Shown: positions 11,554 to 23,879 of the stretch, in pieces
Layout: each line of letters starts with the position of its first letter
Position numbering within the stretch: the first letter of the stretch is position 1
Source of the DNA: Pachyseris speciosa
Taxonomy: Eukaryota > Cnidaria > Anthozoa > Scleractinia > Pachyseridae
Direction: 5' to 3'
Assembly: GCA_016490735.1 (NCBI GenBank)
Contig: JAEMWC010001578.1
Span: 62,001-126,000, forward strand
Length of the DNA stretch: 64,000 nucleotides
Position numbers and translations under genes: made by a program
The notes under the pieces: generated by a model
Database searches by the model: none
Seen by the model: the letters and a program-made list of their open reading frames with translations, nothing else
What the model was told of the DNA's origin: nothing

Positions 11554-11907
11554 TGCACATGTTCGAGCTCAGCAGTGATCAAAAGATTTCTTCTATCACT
11601 GCTACTTTTAGGCGGCGACATCCAGCTTAATCCTGGGCCAAATTGGAAATATCCCTGTGGTGTATGCAATAAGGCAGTTAAAAGAAACCAGAAAGGGATA
11701 CAATGTGGTCATTGTGATTTGTGGTATCACATGAAGTGCTGCTCCGTTGGGGACGAAATGTACCAGATCCTAGCTAATTCGTCTTGTACCTGGATGTGTG
11801 TGGACTGCGGGCTACCCAGTTTTTCTGACTCGCTATTTGAGACCTCATTAGACTCATTTAACTCCTTTTCCTCTCTGGAATTATTATCACAGGAATTATC
11901 ACAGTAG
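11554..11907 (+). pseudogene. LINE N-terminal region: 2A-like peptide and PHD-like finger
   Basis: After the stop at 11551 the frame is open. A hydrophobic stretch RFLLSLLLL leads into GGDIQLNPGP, whose last four residues are coded at 11629-11640. DxxxNPGP is the 2A ribosome-skipping signature; the usual Glu after the hydrophobic residue is Gln here. A PHD-type Cys/His pattern follows: CGVCNK, CGHCDLWYH, CC, CVDC. Non-LTR elements of the CR1/L2 group are known to carry 2A-like motifs and PHD fingers near the N-terminus of ORF2. No ATG is visible close upstream, and the in-frame TAG suggests decay. Confidence 0.6.
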
Positions 11908-11925
11908 TCATCTTTTACTACGCCC

Positions 11926-12830
11926 TTGAATGATAGATCTAAAGAGAAGAAACGTTCAAACAAGAACAATTTAACCAAGCTGAAAGTCCTGAGTCTAAAT
12001 TGTAACAGCATCAGACGTCAGCATAAAAGTGGCCTTCTTAAAACCCTTATTGATTCTGAGAAACCTGATATATGTACCAGATATTATGTGGGAGCAGTCG
12101 TCAGTATCTTCAAATCCACAATATCCCATGGCCTATCCTTGAATCAAAAGATGTTAAGCGTTGTTGAAAACTCTGGTTTGACACAATTGGTGACCTTCCC
12201 AACCAGAGGAGAGTCAATATTAGACCTTGTTTTATCTAGCCATTCTGACTTAGTATCCAATATTCATAGTACAGAAGGCATAAGCGACCACTCAGCGGTA
12301 TCCTTTGACTTAAATCTGACAATTAAATTGAACAAGAAAAAGCCAAGGTCTGTATATAAATTTAGTAATACTGATTTTAATGAAGTGAGAATGGATGCTA
12401 CAGAGCTTGGCAAAGCCTTCTTTGCTAGAAATCGTTTGGATTATTCAGTTGAGGATTATTGGCAATTTTTTAAAACCGGTCTGATGGAAATCTTACACAA
12501 GAGAGTCCCCACAAAGAAACTGGGGTCATGGAGTGATACCCCATGGATGACAAGTGATTTAAAAAGATTGCTAAGGAAGAAGAAAAGATTATATAACAAC
12601 TGCAAGAGATCAAATAACCCAGGTGACAAGCAGAAATATCGTCAATTTCAAAAACACTTGAATGGGAAATTATGTAAGGCTCAAGATGATTTTATAGCAG
12701 CAACACTGGATATCGAACCTAGCGATAAACGCAAGAAGTTTTGGTCTTATATAAAGGCTAAGAGACAGGATCAGATTGGCGTTCCTCCCCTAACGAGTGA
12801 TACAGGAATTAAAGTTGATAGTATTTACAC
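11926..12830 (+). pseudogene. LINE AP-endonuclease remnant with linker
   Basis: The frame starts with basic residues, then KVLSLNCNSIRR, the usual start of an APE-type endonuclease. It runs to SEKPDIC at about residue 51 and then jumps straight to the domain's C-terminal part (FPTRGESILDLVLSS, GISDHSAVSFDL, with the SDH catalytic triplet). Roughly the middle two thirds of the endonuclease, including the catalytic E, are missing. The linker that follows (WSDTPWMTSDLKRLLRKKKR; KKFWSYIKAKR) is typical of LINE ORF2 between endonuclease and reverse transcriptase. Confidence 0.75.
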
Positions 12831-14393
12831 AGGAAGATGTATCATCTATTCCCAATACAGCCTCTTGTGGTACAGCTGGTATGGATCCAATAATTTTTGA
12901 TGTTGAGGGAATAAAAAAGCTCCTTCAGAACCTTGACTGCAAAAAGGCAAATGGTCCAGATGATATCCCTACTCGACTTATCAAGGATACTGCTCCTGAG
13001 ATTGCTGAAGTAGTATGTTTTCTGTTTAACCAATCTTATAGTTTAAGTCAGCTTCCTACAGCTTGGTGTAAAGCTAATGTTGTACCAATTTTCCAAAAGG
13101 TGCTAAACAAGATCCTAATAATTACAGACCAGTATCTCTTACTGTGGCCTTGTGTAAAGTGATGGAGCATGTCATCTATCTGAGCATTGTGTAGCATTTG
13201 GAGCATAATAACATCTTGTATTCCAAACAACATGGTTTTAGAAAGAATCATTCGTGCGAAACTCAACTCCTGCTCGCTATTGAAGACCTTATAAGCAAAG
13301 AATTTGGATGAGGGATCTGAAGTTGATCTACAGATTTTTGATTTCAGCAAGGCCTTTGACAACTCAGGTACCCCATCAGAGATTACTCTCAAAATTGAAT
13401 TATTATGGAATTCAGAGAAAAACACTTGCTTGGATTAATTCATGGCTTACAGAGAGATTTCAGCGGGTAGTTGTGGATGGTGAAGCTTCTAGCTTTGTTA
13501 AGGTCACCTCAGGAGTACCACAGGGTACAGTTCTGGGTCCTCTTATGTTCTTTCTGTTTATAATTGACATTCATGAGAATTTAGACAGTACCTTGAGACT
13601 ATTTGCTGATGATGCATTATTATACAGATCAATCAACACAATGAATGACAGTGTTATCTTGCGGAATGATATTGACAAATTAGCATCTTGGAGCAAGACA
13701 TGGCAAATGCAGTTTAATGTGACTAAATGTCATACAATGAAGATATCAAGGAAGAAGGAACCTGTGTTGATGGATTATTACATCGATGGGCCGCCAAAAG
13801 CTGTCTCCCATGAAGAACCATCCTTATTAGGGAGTTATGTTATCTAACGACCTAAGATGGAATTCTCATGTGGAAAATATTGTGGTCAAAGCAAATAAGT
13901 CACTTGGTTTTGTAAGGCGCAACCTTTACCCTTGTTCTGAAAAAACAAAACGTTCAGCTTATGTAACCATTGTGAGACCAAATTTGGAGTATGCTACTGC
14001 TGTGTGGGATCCATACAGACAAGAACAGATTGATTCAATTGAAGCAGTCCAGCGGCGTGCAGCCAGATTTATCAAAAGAGACTATAACAGAACTTCTTCC
14101 GTTACAGAAATGCTACAGTCATTAGATTTAGATCTTTTAGAGGATAGACGTAGGCCCATCGATTGAATATATTTTATTTAGCAGTTAACAATTATTTTTT
14201 ACCTAAACAGCGTTTTACTAGATCATTTTCTAATGATTCATTTATTCAAGCCAATTGCAATCATGATTATTATTTTTATAGTTTCTATCCAAGGACAATA
14301 AGGGACTGGAACTCTCTACCAAGTGGCATTCGTACTAGTGCCAATTTTTCATTATTTAAAGATCACTGTTTCTCAGCTATTAGAAATAATTGA
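12831..14393 (+). pseudogene. LINE reverse transcriptase and C-terminal region, multiple frameshifts
   Basis: Frame 12797-13162 carries KKANGPDDIPTRLIKD and LPTAWCKANVVPIF, early reverse transcriptase blocks. A shifted section around 13170-13300 continues it. Frame 13308-13847 has the core: FSKAFDN is readable one frame off at about 13340, then LLSKLNYYGI, SGVPQGTVLGPLMFFLFI and FADDALLY, the catalytic FADD box. Frames 13837-14166 and 14163-14393 carry the downstream part (NLEYATAVWDP, RRAARFI, SFYPRTIRDWNSLP), typical of CR1/L2 ORF2 ends. At least three frameshifts are present. Confidence 0.8.
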
Positions 14394-14618
14394 TTGCTGT
14401 AATTTATATATATTTTTTAATATTATCTATCTTATTTATTTGTATATATGTATTTTTTATCGAGAAATAATTTTATCATTTGAAATTGTAATATATTACT
14501 GTTCTGAATTTATAAGTGTTTTTTTAATTATTATTATTATTTTATTTATTATTTTTTTTATTTATATCGACTTGATGCGAAAGTGTTGTTGATTAATAAA
14601 TGTAGATGTAGATGTAGA

Positions 14619-15207
14619 CAACTGATAAAGACCTGGTCAAATGTGTACAATGTGATTCACCAGCAACATGCAATTCACAAATTAAAAGTCAGTGCCAGAC
14701 ATTATTGTGCTTGAAATTGTCAAGAAAAATGATGGTCCACTGCCATATCATCCATACCTGGAGGAGAACAAGCTTGTTCAGGGAAATACTTAATTACAAG
14801 CTTGTGGTGATCATATGTTGTGGTTCCATTTTTAATTTCCTTTGTTTTGTACTCATTATCATACATTACCATAAATGTACACAAGAACAAAGGAAAATAA
14901 AAATTAAACCAAGGATAAAATTGAACTACAACACATGCACATATACTATTGTCGCGCAAGGAGCCATTACTGGAGTGATCTTTTTGTACAAGGGACTTCC
15001 TCAAGGAACTTAAAAACAGGATGGTATAGCCATAATGGACTCAATAATGGTGGAAATGCTACCCACATAAGTGGAAAATCTATTCATTCCGATGGACAGT
15101 ATCTTTCTTTGATCTTTTATGAAAAGGTTTACAACACTGGAAAGCAAATTGGATGTAGTGGAAGACAGAATGTGAGAACATGGCAGGAAAGCCTTTAGGT
15201 GAAAGTG
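14619..15207. other. Residual element sequence downstream of the LINE
   Basis: Open frames at 14705-15013 and 14935-15198 encode no domain I recognise. The stretch between the LINE tail and the right 160-bp repeat is probably the 3' part of the interrupted P-like/YqaJ element. Confidence 0.4.
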
Positions 15208-15380
15208 GACTGACTCCACCAAGAAAGAAATAGAAATTGCCTAAAATTAAACTGTGTATATTTGCTCCAGACGTGTAATTGTTGTGTTTTAATTTTTTTT
15301 CCCAAAAAAAAACCTTGAGTAGTAAAGTTTTAATTAAACCAGTTTCATTTTCATTTTTCTTTGTACCAGTGTCATCACAT
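15208..15380. repeat. Right copy of the 160-bp terminal direct repeat
   Basis: Starts CTGACTCCACCAAGAAAGAA, as does base 1 of the window, and ends near CAGTGTCATCACA. Same orientation as the left copy. See the entry at 1-200. Confidence 0.7.
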
Positions 15381-15390
15381 AGGTTTAGTT

Positions 15391-15701
15391 ATGCACATGT
15401 CATCGGCTTCCCCGTGGGGTCGACTCCCGGGCCTACTAGGGAGATATGTGGAGGAATACAAGGAGATGGATGGGATTCTTTGTCCTAGGGTAGGGGAAAA
15501 TCTTGACATTGTTTTACAATCAAAGATTAGGGGGTGGGAGAATTCACAAGTTTGAAAAGGATGTCATGGGGATTTTCAGCTGAGAGACACCTCACCCGGG
15601 TGACTTTCCAGGGGAAATTCCTCAAGTTTGCTTGACTGATTTTACAATCCCTCTGGTTGGCCTGGGGGTCGACCCAGCGGGGAAGCCGATGACATGTACA
15701 T
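15391..15701. mobile_element. Palindrome-ended MITE, copy A
   Basis: The ends are inverted repeats: ACATGTCATCGGCTTCCCCG on the left, and the complement of ACATGTCATCGGCTTCCCCG on the right. Inside, the arms continue as imperfect repeats (GGGGTCGAC...). A second copy in reverse orientation lies at 25393-25721 inside a different element, so this is a dispersed family. It is about 310 bp with no coding potential. Confidence 0.8.
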
Positions 15702-15858
15702 TATCAAATAGCACAAACGAATGTCTATCTCTGAGTTAAGTGTTTCTACCAATAACTACAAATACCATAAATAGAACACCCGATTGACATTTTACAAAGA
15801 CAAAAAAAAATAGTGGAACTTGAAAAATTGCGAGTTATACAGCGGGGATAATAATTAT

Positions 15859-15905
15859 CCAGGGTGGTGAGCAAACAGTAATTATTACTGTTTGCTCACC
15901 ACCCT
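15859..15905. repeat. Near-perfect 23-bp hairpin
   Basis: CAGGGTGGTGAGCAAACAGTAAT is followed after one base by its exact complement. Flanking GG and CC runs extend the pairing imperfectly. It is probably a tiny MITE or the fused ends of an element. Confidence 0.85.
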
Positions 15906-16084
15906 GTTTTACCACCAGGCCAATAAGCTTATAATTTCTAGCTCAAGAGGCTTTTTCAATGCGAAGAGAAATACATTTACAAAATGTTGCCTTACCTTGA
16001 TCTCGGAGAACCTACTGTACGTTAAAAGGGACGCCCGCGAAGAAGTAAATTTTCCAAATTGAAGGGCTTCGAAATAAAAAAAAT

Positions 16085-19000
16085 GGCAAGAACTTCATGC
16101 TAGCTCACATATAAGGCACTAATAATATATGCAACCACTTATAAATATAAACGAATGCATTAATGCACTTACCTTCACATACACACACTTGCCATCACTC
16201 CTACGAACTTACCATCATACGTACGCATTTAACTTCACTATTTCGCAACTACGTTCAACTATACGAACTTTCCTTCACTTGTACTCACTTTACTTCACTT
16301 TCCTTCCCCTGTATTCACTTTCCTTCACTTGTACTCACTTTCCTTCACTTGTACTCACTTTCCTTCACTTGTACTCACTTTCCTTCACTTGTACTCACCT
16401 TCCTTCACTTGTACTCACTTTCCTTCACTTGTACTCACTTTCCTTCACTTGTACTCACTTTCCTTCACTAGTACTCACCTTCCTTCACTTGTACTCACTT
16501 TCCTTCACTTGTACTCACTTTCCTTCACTTGTACTCACTTTCCTTCACTAGTACTCACCTTCCTTCACTTGTACTCACTTTCCTTCACTTGTACTCACTT
16601 TCCTTCACTTGTACTCACTTTCCTTCACTTGTATTCACTTTCCTTCACCTGTGTTCACTTTCCTTCACTTGTACTCACTTTCCTTCACCTGTATTCACTT
16701 TCCTTCACTTGTACTCACTTTACTTCACTTTCCTTCACTTGTACTCACTTTCCTTCACCTGTATTCACTTCCCTTCACTTGTACTCACTTTCCTTCACCT
16801 GTATTCACTTTCCTTCACTTGTACTCACTTTACTTCACTTTCCTTCACTTGTACTCACTTTCCTTCACCTGTATTCACTTCCCTTCACTTGTACTCACTT
16901 TCCTTCATTTGTACTCACTTTCCTTCACTTGTACTACCTTTCCTTCACCTGTGTTCACTTTCCTTCACTTGTACTCACTTTCCTTCACTTGTACTCACTT
17001 TCCTTCACTTGTACTCACTTTCCTTCACTTGTACTCACTTTCCTTCACCTGTACTCACTTTCCTTCACTAGTACTCACTTTCCTTCACCTGTATTCACTT
17101 TCCTTCACTTGTACTCACTTTTCTTCACTTGCTCTCACTTTCCTTCACCTGTATTCACTTTCCTTCACTTGTACTGACTTTCCTTCACTTGTATTCACTT
17201 TCCTTCACCTGTGTTCACTTTCCTTCACTTGTACTCACTTTACTTCACTTTCCTTCACTTGTACTCACTTTCCTTCACCTGTATTCACTTCCCTTCACTA
17301 GTACTCACCTTCCTTCACTTGTACTCACTTTCCTTCACTTGTACTCACTTTCCTTCACTTGTACTCACTTTCCTTCACTAGTACTCACCTTCCTTCACTT
17401 GTACTCACTTTCCTTCACTTGTACTCACTTTCCTTCACTTGTACTCACTTTCCTTCACTTGTATTCACTTTCCTTCACCTGTGTTCACTTTCCTTCACTT
17501 GTACTCACTTTCCTTCACCTGTATTCACTTTCCTTCACTTGTACTCACTTTACTTCACTTTCCTTCACTTGTACTCACTTTCCTTCACCTGTATTCACTT
17601 CCCTTCACTTGTACTCACTTTCCTTCACCTGTATTCACTTTCCTTCACTTGTACTCACTTTACTTCACTTTCCTTCACTTGTACTCACTTTCCTTCACCT
17701 GTATTCACTTCCCTTCACTTGTACTCACTTTCCTTCATTTGTACTCACTTTCCTTCACTTGTACTACCTTTCCTTCACCTGTGTTCACTTTCCTTCACTT
17801 GTACTCACTTTCCTTCACTTGTACTCACTTTCCTTCACTTGTACTCACTTTCCTTCACTTGTACTCACTTTCCTTCACCTGTATTCACTTTCCTTCACTT
17901 GTACTCACTTTCCTTCACTTGTACTCACTTTCCTTCACTAGTACTCACTTTCCTTCACCTGTATTCACTTTCCTTCACTTGTACTCACTTTTCTTCACTT
18001 GCTCTCACTTTCCTTCACCTGTATTCACTTTCCTTCACTTGTACTGACTTTCCTTCACTTGTATTCACTTTCCTTCACCTGTGTTCACTTTCCTTCACTT
18101 GTACTCACTTTCCTTCACCTGTATTCACTTTCCTTCACCTGTATTCACTTTCCTTCACTTGCACTCACTTTTCTTCACTTGCTCTCACTATCCTTCACTT
18201 GTACTCACTTTCGTTCACCTGTATTCACTTTCCTTCACTTGTACTCACTTTCCTTCACTTGTACTCACTTTCCTTCACTTGTACTCACTTTCCTTCACTT
18301 GTATTCACTTTCCTTCACTTGTACGCACTTTCCTTCACTTGTACTCACTTTCCTTCACTTGTACTCACTTTCCTTCACTTGTACTCACTTTCCTTCACTT
18401 GTACTCACTTTCCTTCACTTGTACTCACTTTCCTTCACTTGTACTCACTTTCCTTCACCAGTCCTGTATTCACTTTCCTTCACTTGTACTCACTTTCCTT
18501 CACTTGTACTCACTTTCCTTCACTATAGTACTCACCTTCCTTCACTTGTACTCACTTTCCTTCACTTGTATACTCACTTTCCTTCACTTGTATTCACTTT
18601 CCTTCACTTGTACTCACTTTCCTTCACTTGTATTCACTTTCCTTCACTTGTACTCACTTTCCTTCACTTGTACTCACTTTCCTTCACTTGTACTCACTTT
18701 CCTTCACTTGTACTCACTTTCCTTCACTATAGTACTCACCTTCCTTCACTTGTACTCACTTTCTTTCACTTGTATACTCACTTTCCTTCACTTGTATTCA
18801 CTTTCCTTCACTTGTACTCACTTTCCTTCACTTGTATTCACTTTCCTTCACTTGTACTCACTTTCCTTCACTTGTACTCACCTTCCTTCACTTGTACTCA
18901 CTTTCCTTCACTTGTATTCACTTTCCTTCACTTGTATTCACTTTCCTTCACTTGTACTCACTTTCCTTCACTTGTATTCACTTTCCTTCACTTGTACTCA

Positions 19001-20906
19001 CTTTCCTTCACTTGTACTCACTTTCCTTCACTTGTACTCACTTTCCTTCACTTGTATACTCACTTTCCTTCACTTGTATTCACTTTCCTTCACTTGTACT
19101 CACTTTCCTTCACTTGTATTCACTTTCCTTCACTTGTACTCACCTTCCTTCACTAGTACTCACTTTCCTTCACTTGTACTCACTTTCCTTCACTTGTACT
19201 CACTTTCCTTCACTATAGTACTCACCTTCCTTCACTTGTACTCACTTTCCTTCACTTGTATACTCACTTTCCTTCACTTGTATTCACTTTCCTTCACTTG
19301 TACTCACTTTCCTTCACTTGTATTCACTTTCCTTCACTTGTACTCACCTTCCTTCACTTGTACTCACTTTCCTTCACTTGTATTCACTTTCCTTCACTTG
19401 TACTCACTTTCCTTCACTTGTACTCACTTTCCTTCACTTGTACTCACTTTCCTTCACCTGTACTCACTTTCCTTCACTAGTACTCACCTTCCTTCACTTG
19501 TACTCACTTTCCTTCACTTGTACTCACTTTCCTTCACTTGTGCTCACTTTCCTTCACCTGTATTCACTTTCCTTCACTTGTAGTCACTTTTCTCCATCAC
19601 TCGTGCATATACACTCACTCATACGAATTTTCTTGTTTACTCATAAAACTGAAGTCCGAGTCCAAGTAAACCTGAGAAGATTGCGGATTTATTGACTTTA
19701 TGGCTATCGGTCTGAGACTAACTTCGGAAATCCAATCTGGTCGTATAGTTAGCAGTGCAAGGAAGGGGATAAGGAAGAGTTTTCCGTACTGAGCTCGCGT
19801 ATTAGGTTTAGAAGTTAAACTTTTCTTCTTTTGCGTACTTAGTAACGAAAAACTCGTCCTTGTACTCTGATCTAAATTTCCCATTATTTCGTAGGGGAGA
19901 ACGTTATGAAGAATGTCCCCCCTAGGGCAGATCCTGTGGGCACACCCTATCTACAACGTTAAAATGACTTCCTTTTCGATTTTATAAGATAAGACGGCGA
20001 CGCGTTGGAATCTATAACGGAACCTTTTTAATCTGAAAATCGTCTCTGAGAATAAACGGATCAGTTGAGGTTGTAATATTTTGTTTGCACACTACTTTCA
20101 TAACAAAATGACTTAACGTTGTGAGAATGACTTGTGAAACGAAAGGGAAAATTACTTTAAAATCAGTTTCTTTGACGTGACCAACCTACAATAAAAACCC
20201 TGTTGATAAGTCTACGAGACAATTTACTAAATGAGAAATGAGCTGTCCATCCTTGACGCAATAAGACTGCATATCTTCTCCCATAGTAATGCTTGTAAGT
20301 TGTAATATTCCACATTAATAGAAACTCACTAGCGCTCCATAATGAATCCACCAGTGTTATTCACTGGATACTTAGTATCTATTAAATGACAGATAGATAG
20401 TGATGAAAAACTCGTCCTTGTATTCTATGAGACAAATACCAATGTCGTTCCAGTATTGCTTTCTTAAGGGCGGGATGCTTTACTGAATATACAGCAAGAT
20501 TGTGACTGAAGTATTGTAATACTATATTGTATCTTGAAATGGCAAAGGAACGAACCTTTCATTGCCCAATATTATACCGTAATATTAACTGTCATTGCTA
20601 AATGTAACTTTGTTAGATACTTGCAGCACTAATCAAACCTGAACCGGAACTAATTGACTCTATTGATTCGAAAAATCCGAAATCAGTCTCTCCTCATTCA
20701 ATCTGGGTTAATTCAGTAATGATCTCCGAAATAAACAATGCCATTAACTGGTAGCTGTTATTGGAAATGTCAAAGTGCGAAAAGAATTTCAAATGGTTAC
20801 AAACTCGTATTCAGTCTCGGTAAGAACTGAAACTCAGTATTGGTGCTGGGTTATCTTGGGTGAGAAATATTTGCTATCCCTGTCATAAACTAAGCAAAAC
20901 AGTTCA
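16085..20906 (+). repeat. Left terminal inverted repeat (4.8 kb)
   Basis: It has three parts: an outer ~180-bp tip, the 20-bp minisatellite (about 16265-19590), and a 1.3-kb unique inner part (19591-20906). The inner part matches 32134-33450 on the other strand with only a handful of single-base changes that I could find. Identity stops at CAGTTCA (20906). The inner part holds two small open frames on the minus strand (20163-20351 and 19615-19884) that are also open in the right arm; coding is doubtful. Confidence 0.9.
16265..19590. repeat. 20-bp minisatellite, left arm
   Basis: The unit is TCCTTCACTTGTACTCACTT, about 166 copies. Common variants have CACCTGTATTCACTT, CACTAGTACTCACC and a 10-bp half unit TACTTCACTT. 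A block of about 830 bp is duplicated (from about 16.5 and 17.36 kb). The strand is free of stop codons in all three frames, so the long open frames read here (repeating FTCTHFPSLVLTFLHLYSLS) are artefacts. Confidence 0.97.
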
Positions 20907-21316
20907 CCTTTCATCTGTACACCATAATATGATGTATGGCCTAGAAACCCTTAAGCAATTGACGCTAAATTACCATTTTAATTAAAATTAAGCTTCTTGA
21001 GCTGGAGCCTTCTTTTTAGTACATGTAGTATACGACGGCGAAGGTAACGAGAACGTCACTCTAGGGTCAATGGCTCAAGTCCTCAAAATACAAATTCGCA
21101 TTAATAATATATCAGTTGCCAAGGAATGAAACCCCTATAAACTGCGCTAAAGTTTGGAAAGAGAATAAAAAATATACCCAAAAATCACTGCCTGCGATCA
21201 TTTCACTAGGCGTCAAAAGGAAATCTAGTACTAAAATTTAAAACACACGAATAGAAACATATCTATTGCTTTTGTTATTTTGTGGCGTTCTCATTGCCGT
21301 AGGTAATTGTGACTGT
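20907..21316. other. Unique spacer between left TIR and transposase 3' end
   Basis: AT-rich sequence with no gene. It should hold the 3' untranslated region and polyadenylation signal of the minus-strand transposase gene; AATAAA on the minus strand is not obvious. Confidence 0.4.
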
Positions 21317-22044
21317 TTACTTCAGGGCGCCGACGAAGCCACGTAACGCCTCTTCCTTTTTCTTTTTGTGCAGCAGCTTGGCTCTAACTTGGTTTAGAGA
21401 CTTGCATCTAGTCAAACCTGTTCCTTCTTGTGAGACCATGCCTTTGATCACATAATTGTACAACTTTTGAATGTTTTCTGTTGTTGGAGGGATGCAAGTT
21501 GAAGCTATGTATGACTCAGTGGTGCTCAAAATACACGTTTCCAGTGAAGTCCAGCTACCAAAATTAATTGCTGCTCCTGCATTGTCAAGGTACTCGTGGC
21601 ACGGTTTTCTCTTGCTACTTGGTGAACTTGAAGTTACTTTTTGTGCTCGTCTCTTCCTAATATACACCACATCCCTCGTACCGAAATCATTTTTACAATT
21701 GAAGTAACGGCATTCATCACCACAAGCTTTCCCTTGTGAGAAGCAAGGGCATTTTGTTTTCCGCTGCCCAATTTTGTCGTGACAGGAGGTAAACGCTGCT
21801 TCCTGTCGTTTCCCTTCACCGCATCTACAAGAAGTATCTTTAGCTGCTCCCTGGTTAATGCAGCCAGTGCATTTGCAAGCAGTGCTACACTTGCGTTTTG
21901 CAGCAACACACGGGCATCTTCTACCTTTGTTATGCAGGGGTGTTTCTGAGCAGGACTTTACTCTGGTCTTCCTATTTCTCCCACAGCTGCAAAATTTGTA
22001 TTCTTCAGCTTCAGCATCTGTCATTGTTGACACATTTTCTATGC
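21317..22044 (-). CDS. Transposase gene, last exon: tandem CXC domains
   Basis: The acceptor CCGAAACAG (minus strand, ending at 22045) opens an exon in phase with the upstream OTU exon. Near its start two CXC modules follow each other: KFCSCG...CPCVAAKRKCSTACKCTGC (residues about 12-60 from the internal methionine at 22033) and TSCRCG...CPCFSQGKACGDECRYFNC (about 68-115). CXC modules (tesmin/TSO1/MSL2 type) bind zinc and often DNA, and they accompany transposases of the KDZ group. The C-terminal ~110 residues are basic with no known motif; the stop is at 21317. It is the 3' end of the transposase gene, and probably its DNA-binding part. Confidence 0.8.
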
Positions 22045-22294
22045 CTGTTTCGGTGGAAAAATGGTTATTAGGTTTAATAAGAGAGCAACGATCAACACCT
22101 TTAAGCTGTCATAAACTTAAATTTAAGTTTCATTTGCAGTCATAAAATTTACATTTTGATTTTCTGTTCGATATTTCACCGCTACGCAAAATTACACTTT
22201 CTTATGTAGGTGCTTTTGTTTAAGTACATGTACAATTTTGAAGCAGGCCATCCAGCACATGATGAATTCACCTTAGTGTTATGACTGGGCTTAC

Positions 22295-22416
22295 CTTCCT
22301 CTGTATTCCGCGTGGAATCGTAGTGACCTGCACCATAGAAATGGAATGCAACAAAAACAGACTCTTCACCGGAAAACTGGTCGGGCACAAAAAGAAGCCA
22401 AGGAACAGACTCCATG
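22295..22416 (-). CDS. Transposase gene, exon with second half of the OTU domain
   Basis: Reads from FMESVPWLLFVPDQ to FHFYGAGHYDSTRNTEE. The GHYDS block fits the conserved region around the catalytic histidine of OTU cysteine proteases. The matching cysteine half (GDGDCAFRS) is at the end of the upstream exon, beyond the 7.7-kb insertion. The exon ends at a consensus donor, GGAAG|GTAAGC on the minus strand, in phase 1, which suits the CXC exon acceptor at 22044. The intron is 250 bp. Confidence 0.75.
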
Positions 22417-22442
22417 ACAACTTCACACCGATTTAAGTGTGT

Positions 22443-23428
22443 ACCCCAAATTTTGGGGTTGTTAAGAATTCATGTATTCAATCTATTGTTCTGGATTCAT
22501 TACTTATTCCTGTCGAAAATTTGACGATTATGTGGCACCTTTTCCGAAGGCCGCAAACCTTTGAAGTAGGCGAGATATTTTTCCTTTGTTTGAAATTTTA
22601 TAGTTGGATGATTTTTTAATCTCCTTTGTTATTCGGTTGATGACAGCTCACAGTGTAAGTTGGAGAATCAAATAACAATTGTAAGCTCCGACGGAGGGCT
22701 AACGTTCGAAACGTCAGCTAATCGAATCCCTGTATGGTGGTCAATTTACATTATCAACTCCGTTGATAAACCAAACAATTGTAAGCTACAGGTAAACCTC
22801 CCACCTGATCCCAGATGAACATGATGATGGATAAGCATATTTTTGTAAGCTGTTTTTTTTAACTGATCAGCATGATGTATAACTTTATAAGCTTTTGGAA
22901 ACCTTATCTCTGAATCCAGATTGCACTGGTCAGGAGTTTTCATAGAATGTGATACAGAACGTCTGGATGATGTCAGATTTCTATTTCTGGTTGCCTTTGC
23001 CTCCATTATCGTCAATTCCCGAGAATATTTTTCCATGGTGAATAAAAACATTGACAATCGATCGCCGCTTTGGCTTCAGACTTCACGTTGCGAGATGCTA
23101 ACCGCATAATTACAAATGCCACAACGCAATTGGTCAGTTCGTGTCGGTTGTTATGACAACTAGCGGATTCAGTCATGTACGATGCATTGAAGTACCCAAA
23201 CACGCGTTTAATCTCGAATCTCGATCGTAAAGCTGAAACCTTAACCTGAAAATTTTCAATTATTGGCGTATTAAAGATGGAGTAAATGAATATTAGAATG
23301 GAGAAATGGATAACTCATCGTATATGGAAACTTGGCCTCAGAACTTCAAGCCAACTTTGATCGGCGACTCAAAGTTCTTCGAAATCAACAAATCCCTTCT
23401 TGTTGCTCTCGGAGTAAAAGTCCATGTA
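22443..23428. other. Left internal part of the 7.7-kb insertion
   Basis: Contains the small palindrome ACCCCAAATTTTGGGGT (22442-22458) and, at 22685-22770, AGCTCCGACGGAGGGCTAAC, then TTCGAAACGTCAGC and 'ATCAACTCCGTTGATAAACC'. This pattern resembles the untranslated end of Penelope-like elements. An open frame starts at 23306 and runs into the tandem repeat, with no known domain. Confidence 0.45.
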
Positions 23429-23879
23429 TTTCCACTTTGGATAACTGAAACAAGTCATTTAAGATCTCTTTTTAAAGCTCTCAAAGTGAACTGTTTCCAT
23501 AGATGTGGATCAAAGTTGGACGTGCTTTACGAATAACGTTGACGCATGGAAACTCTGTAGTGATTTTGCCGCCTTCATTCCCATGTCAACAGCAAAAGGA
23601 TATCTTCTTGAAATTTACAATTTGCAACGCAAGAAGCGTGACGCTTGAAGTTAAAAACATGAATTTCCACTTTGGATAACCGAGACAAGTCATTTAAGAT
23701 CTCTTTTTAAAGCTCTCAAAGCGAACTATTTCCATAGATGTGGATCAAAGTTGGACGTGCTTTACGAATAACGTTGACGCATGGAAACTCTGTAGTGATT
23801 TTGCCGCCTTCATTCACATGTATGGCAAGCCAAATGTAGCAATATTCAACTCATCTAATTTTATATTCAGTTATGTATT

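Larger units (their letters stand above)
11541..14618 (+). mobile_element. CR1/L2-type non-LTR retrotransposon, broken copy
   Basis: In order: a 2A-like peptide, PHD-like zinc finger, AP endonuclease remnant, reverse transcriptase and C-terminal domain. A 3' tail of GTAGAT hexamers (about 14595-14618) follows, as in CR1/L2 elements that end in short tandem repeats. At least four frame changes and an internal deletion in the endonuclease make it dead. It sits in the 15-kb P-like/YqaJ region. The 5' end and target duplications could not be fixed. Confidence 0.75.

Noticed and set aside
16129..19695. Many long open frames (up to 500 codons) reading FTCTHFPSLVLTFLHLYSLS repeats
   Set aside because: The 20-bp unit has no stop codon in any frame on this strand, so any tandem array of it is open. 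The three frames code for the same permuted repeat, which is a sign of an artefact and not a protein.
22685..22770. Hammerhead ribozyme of a Penelope-like element
   Set aside because: The CGAAACGTC part is suggestive, but the CUGAUGA core reads CCGACGG, so a working ribozyme is not supported.
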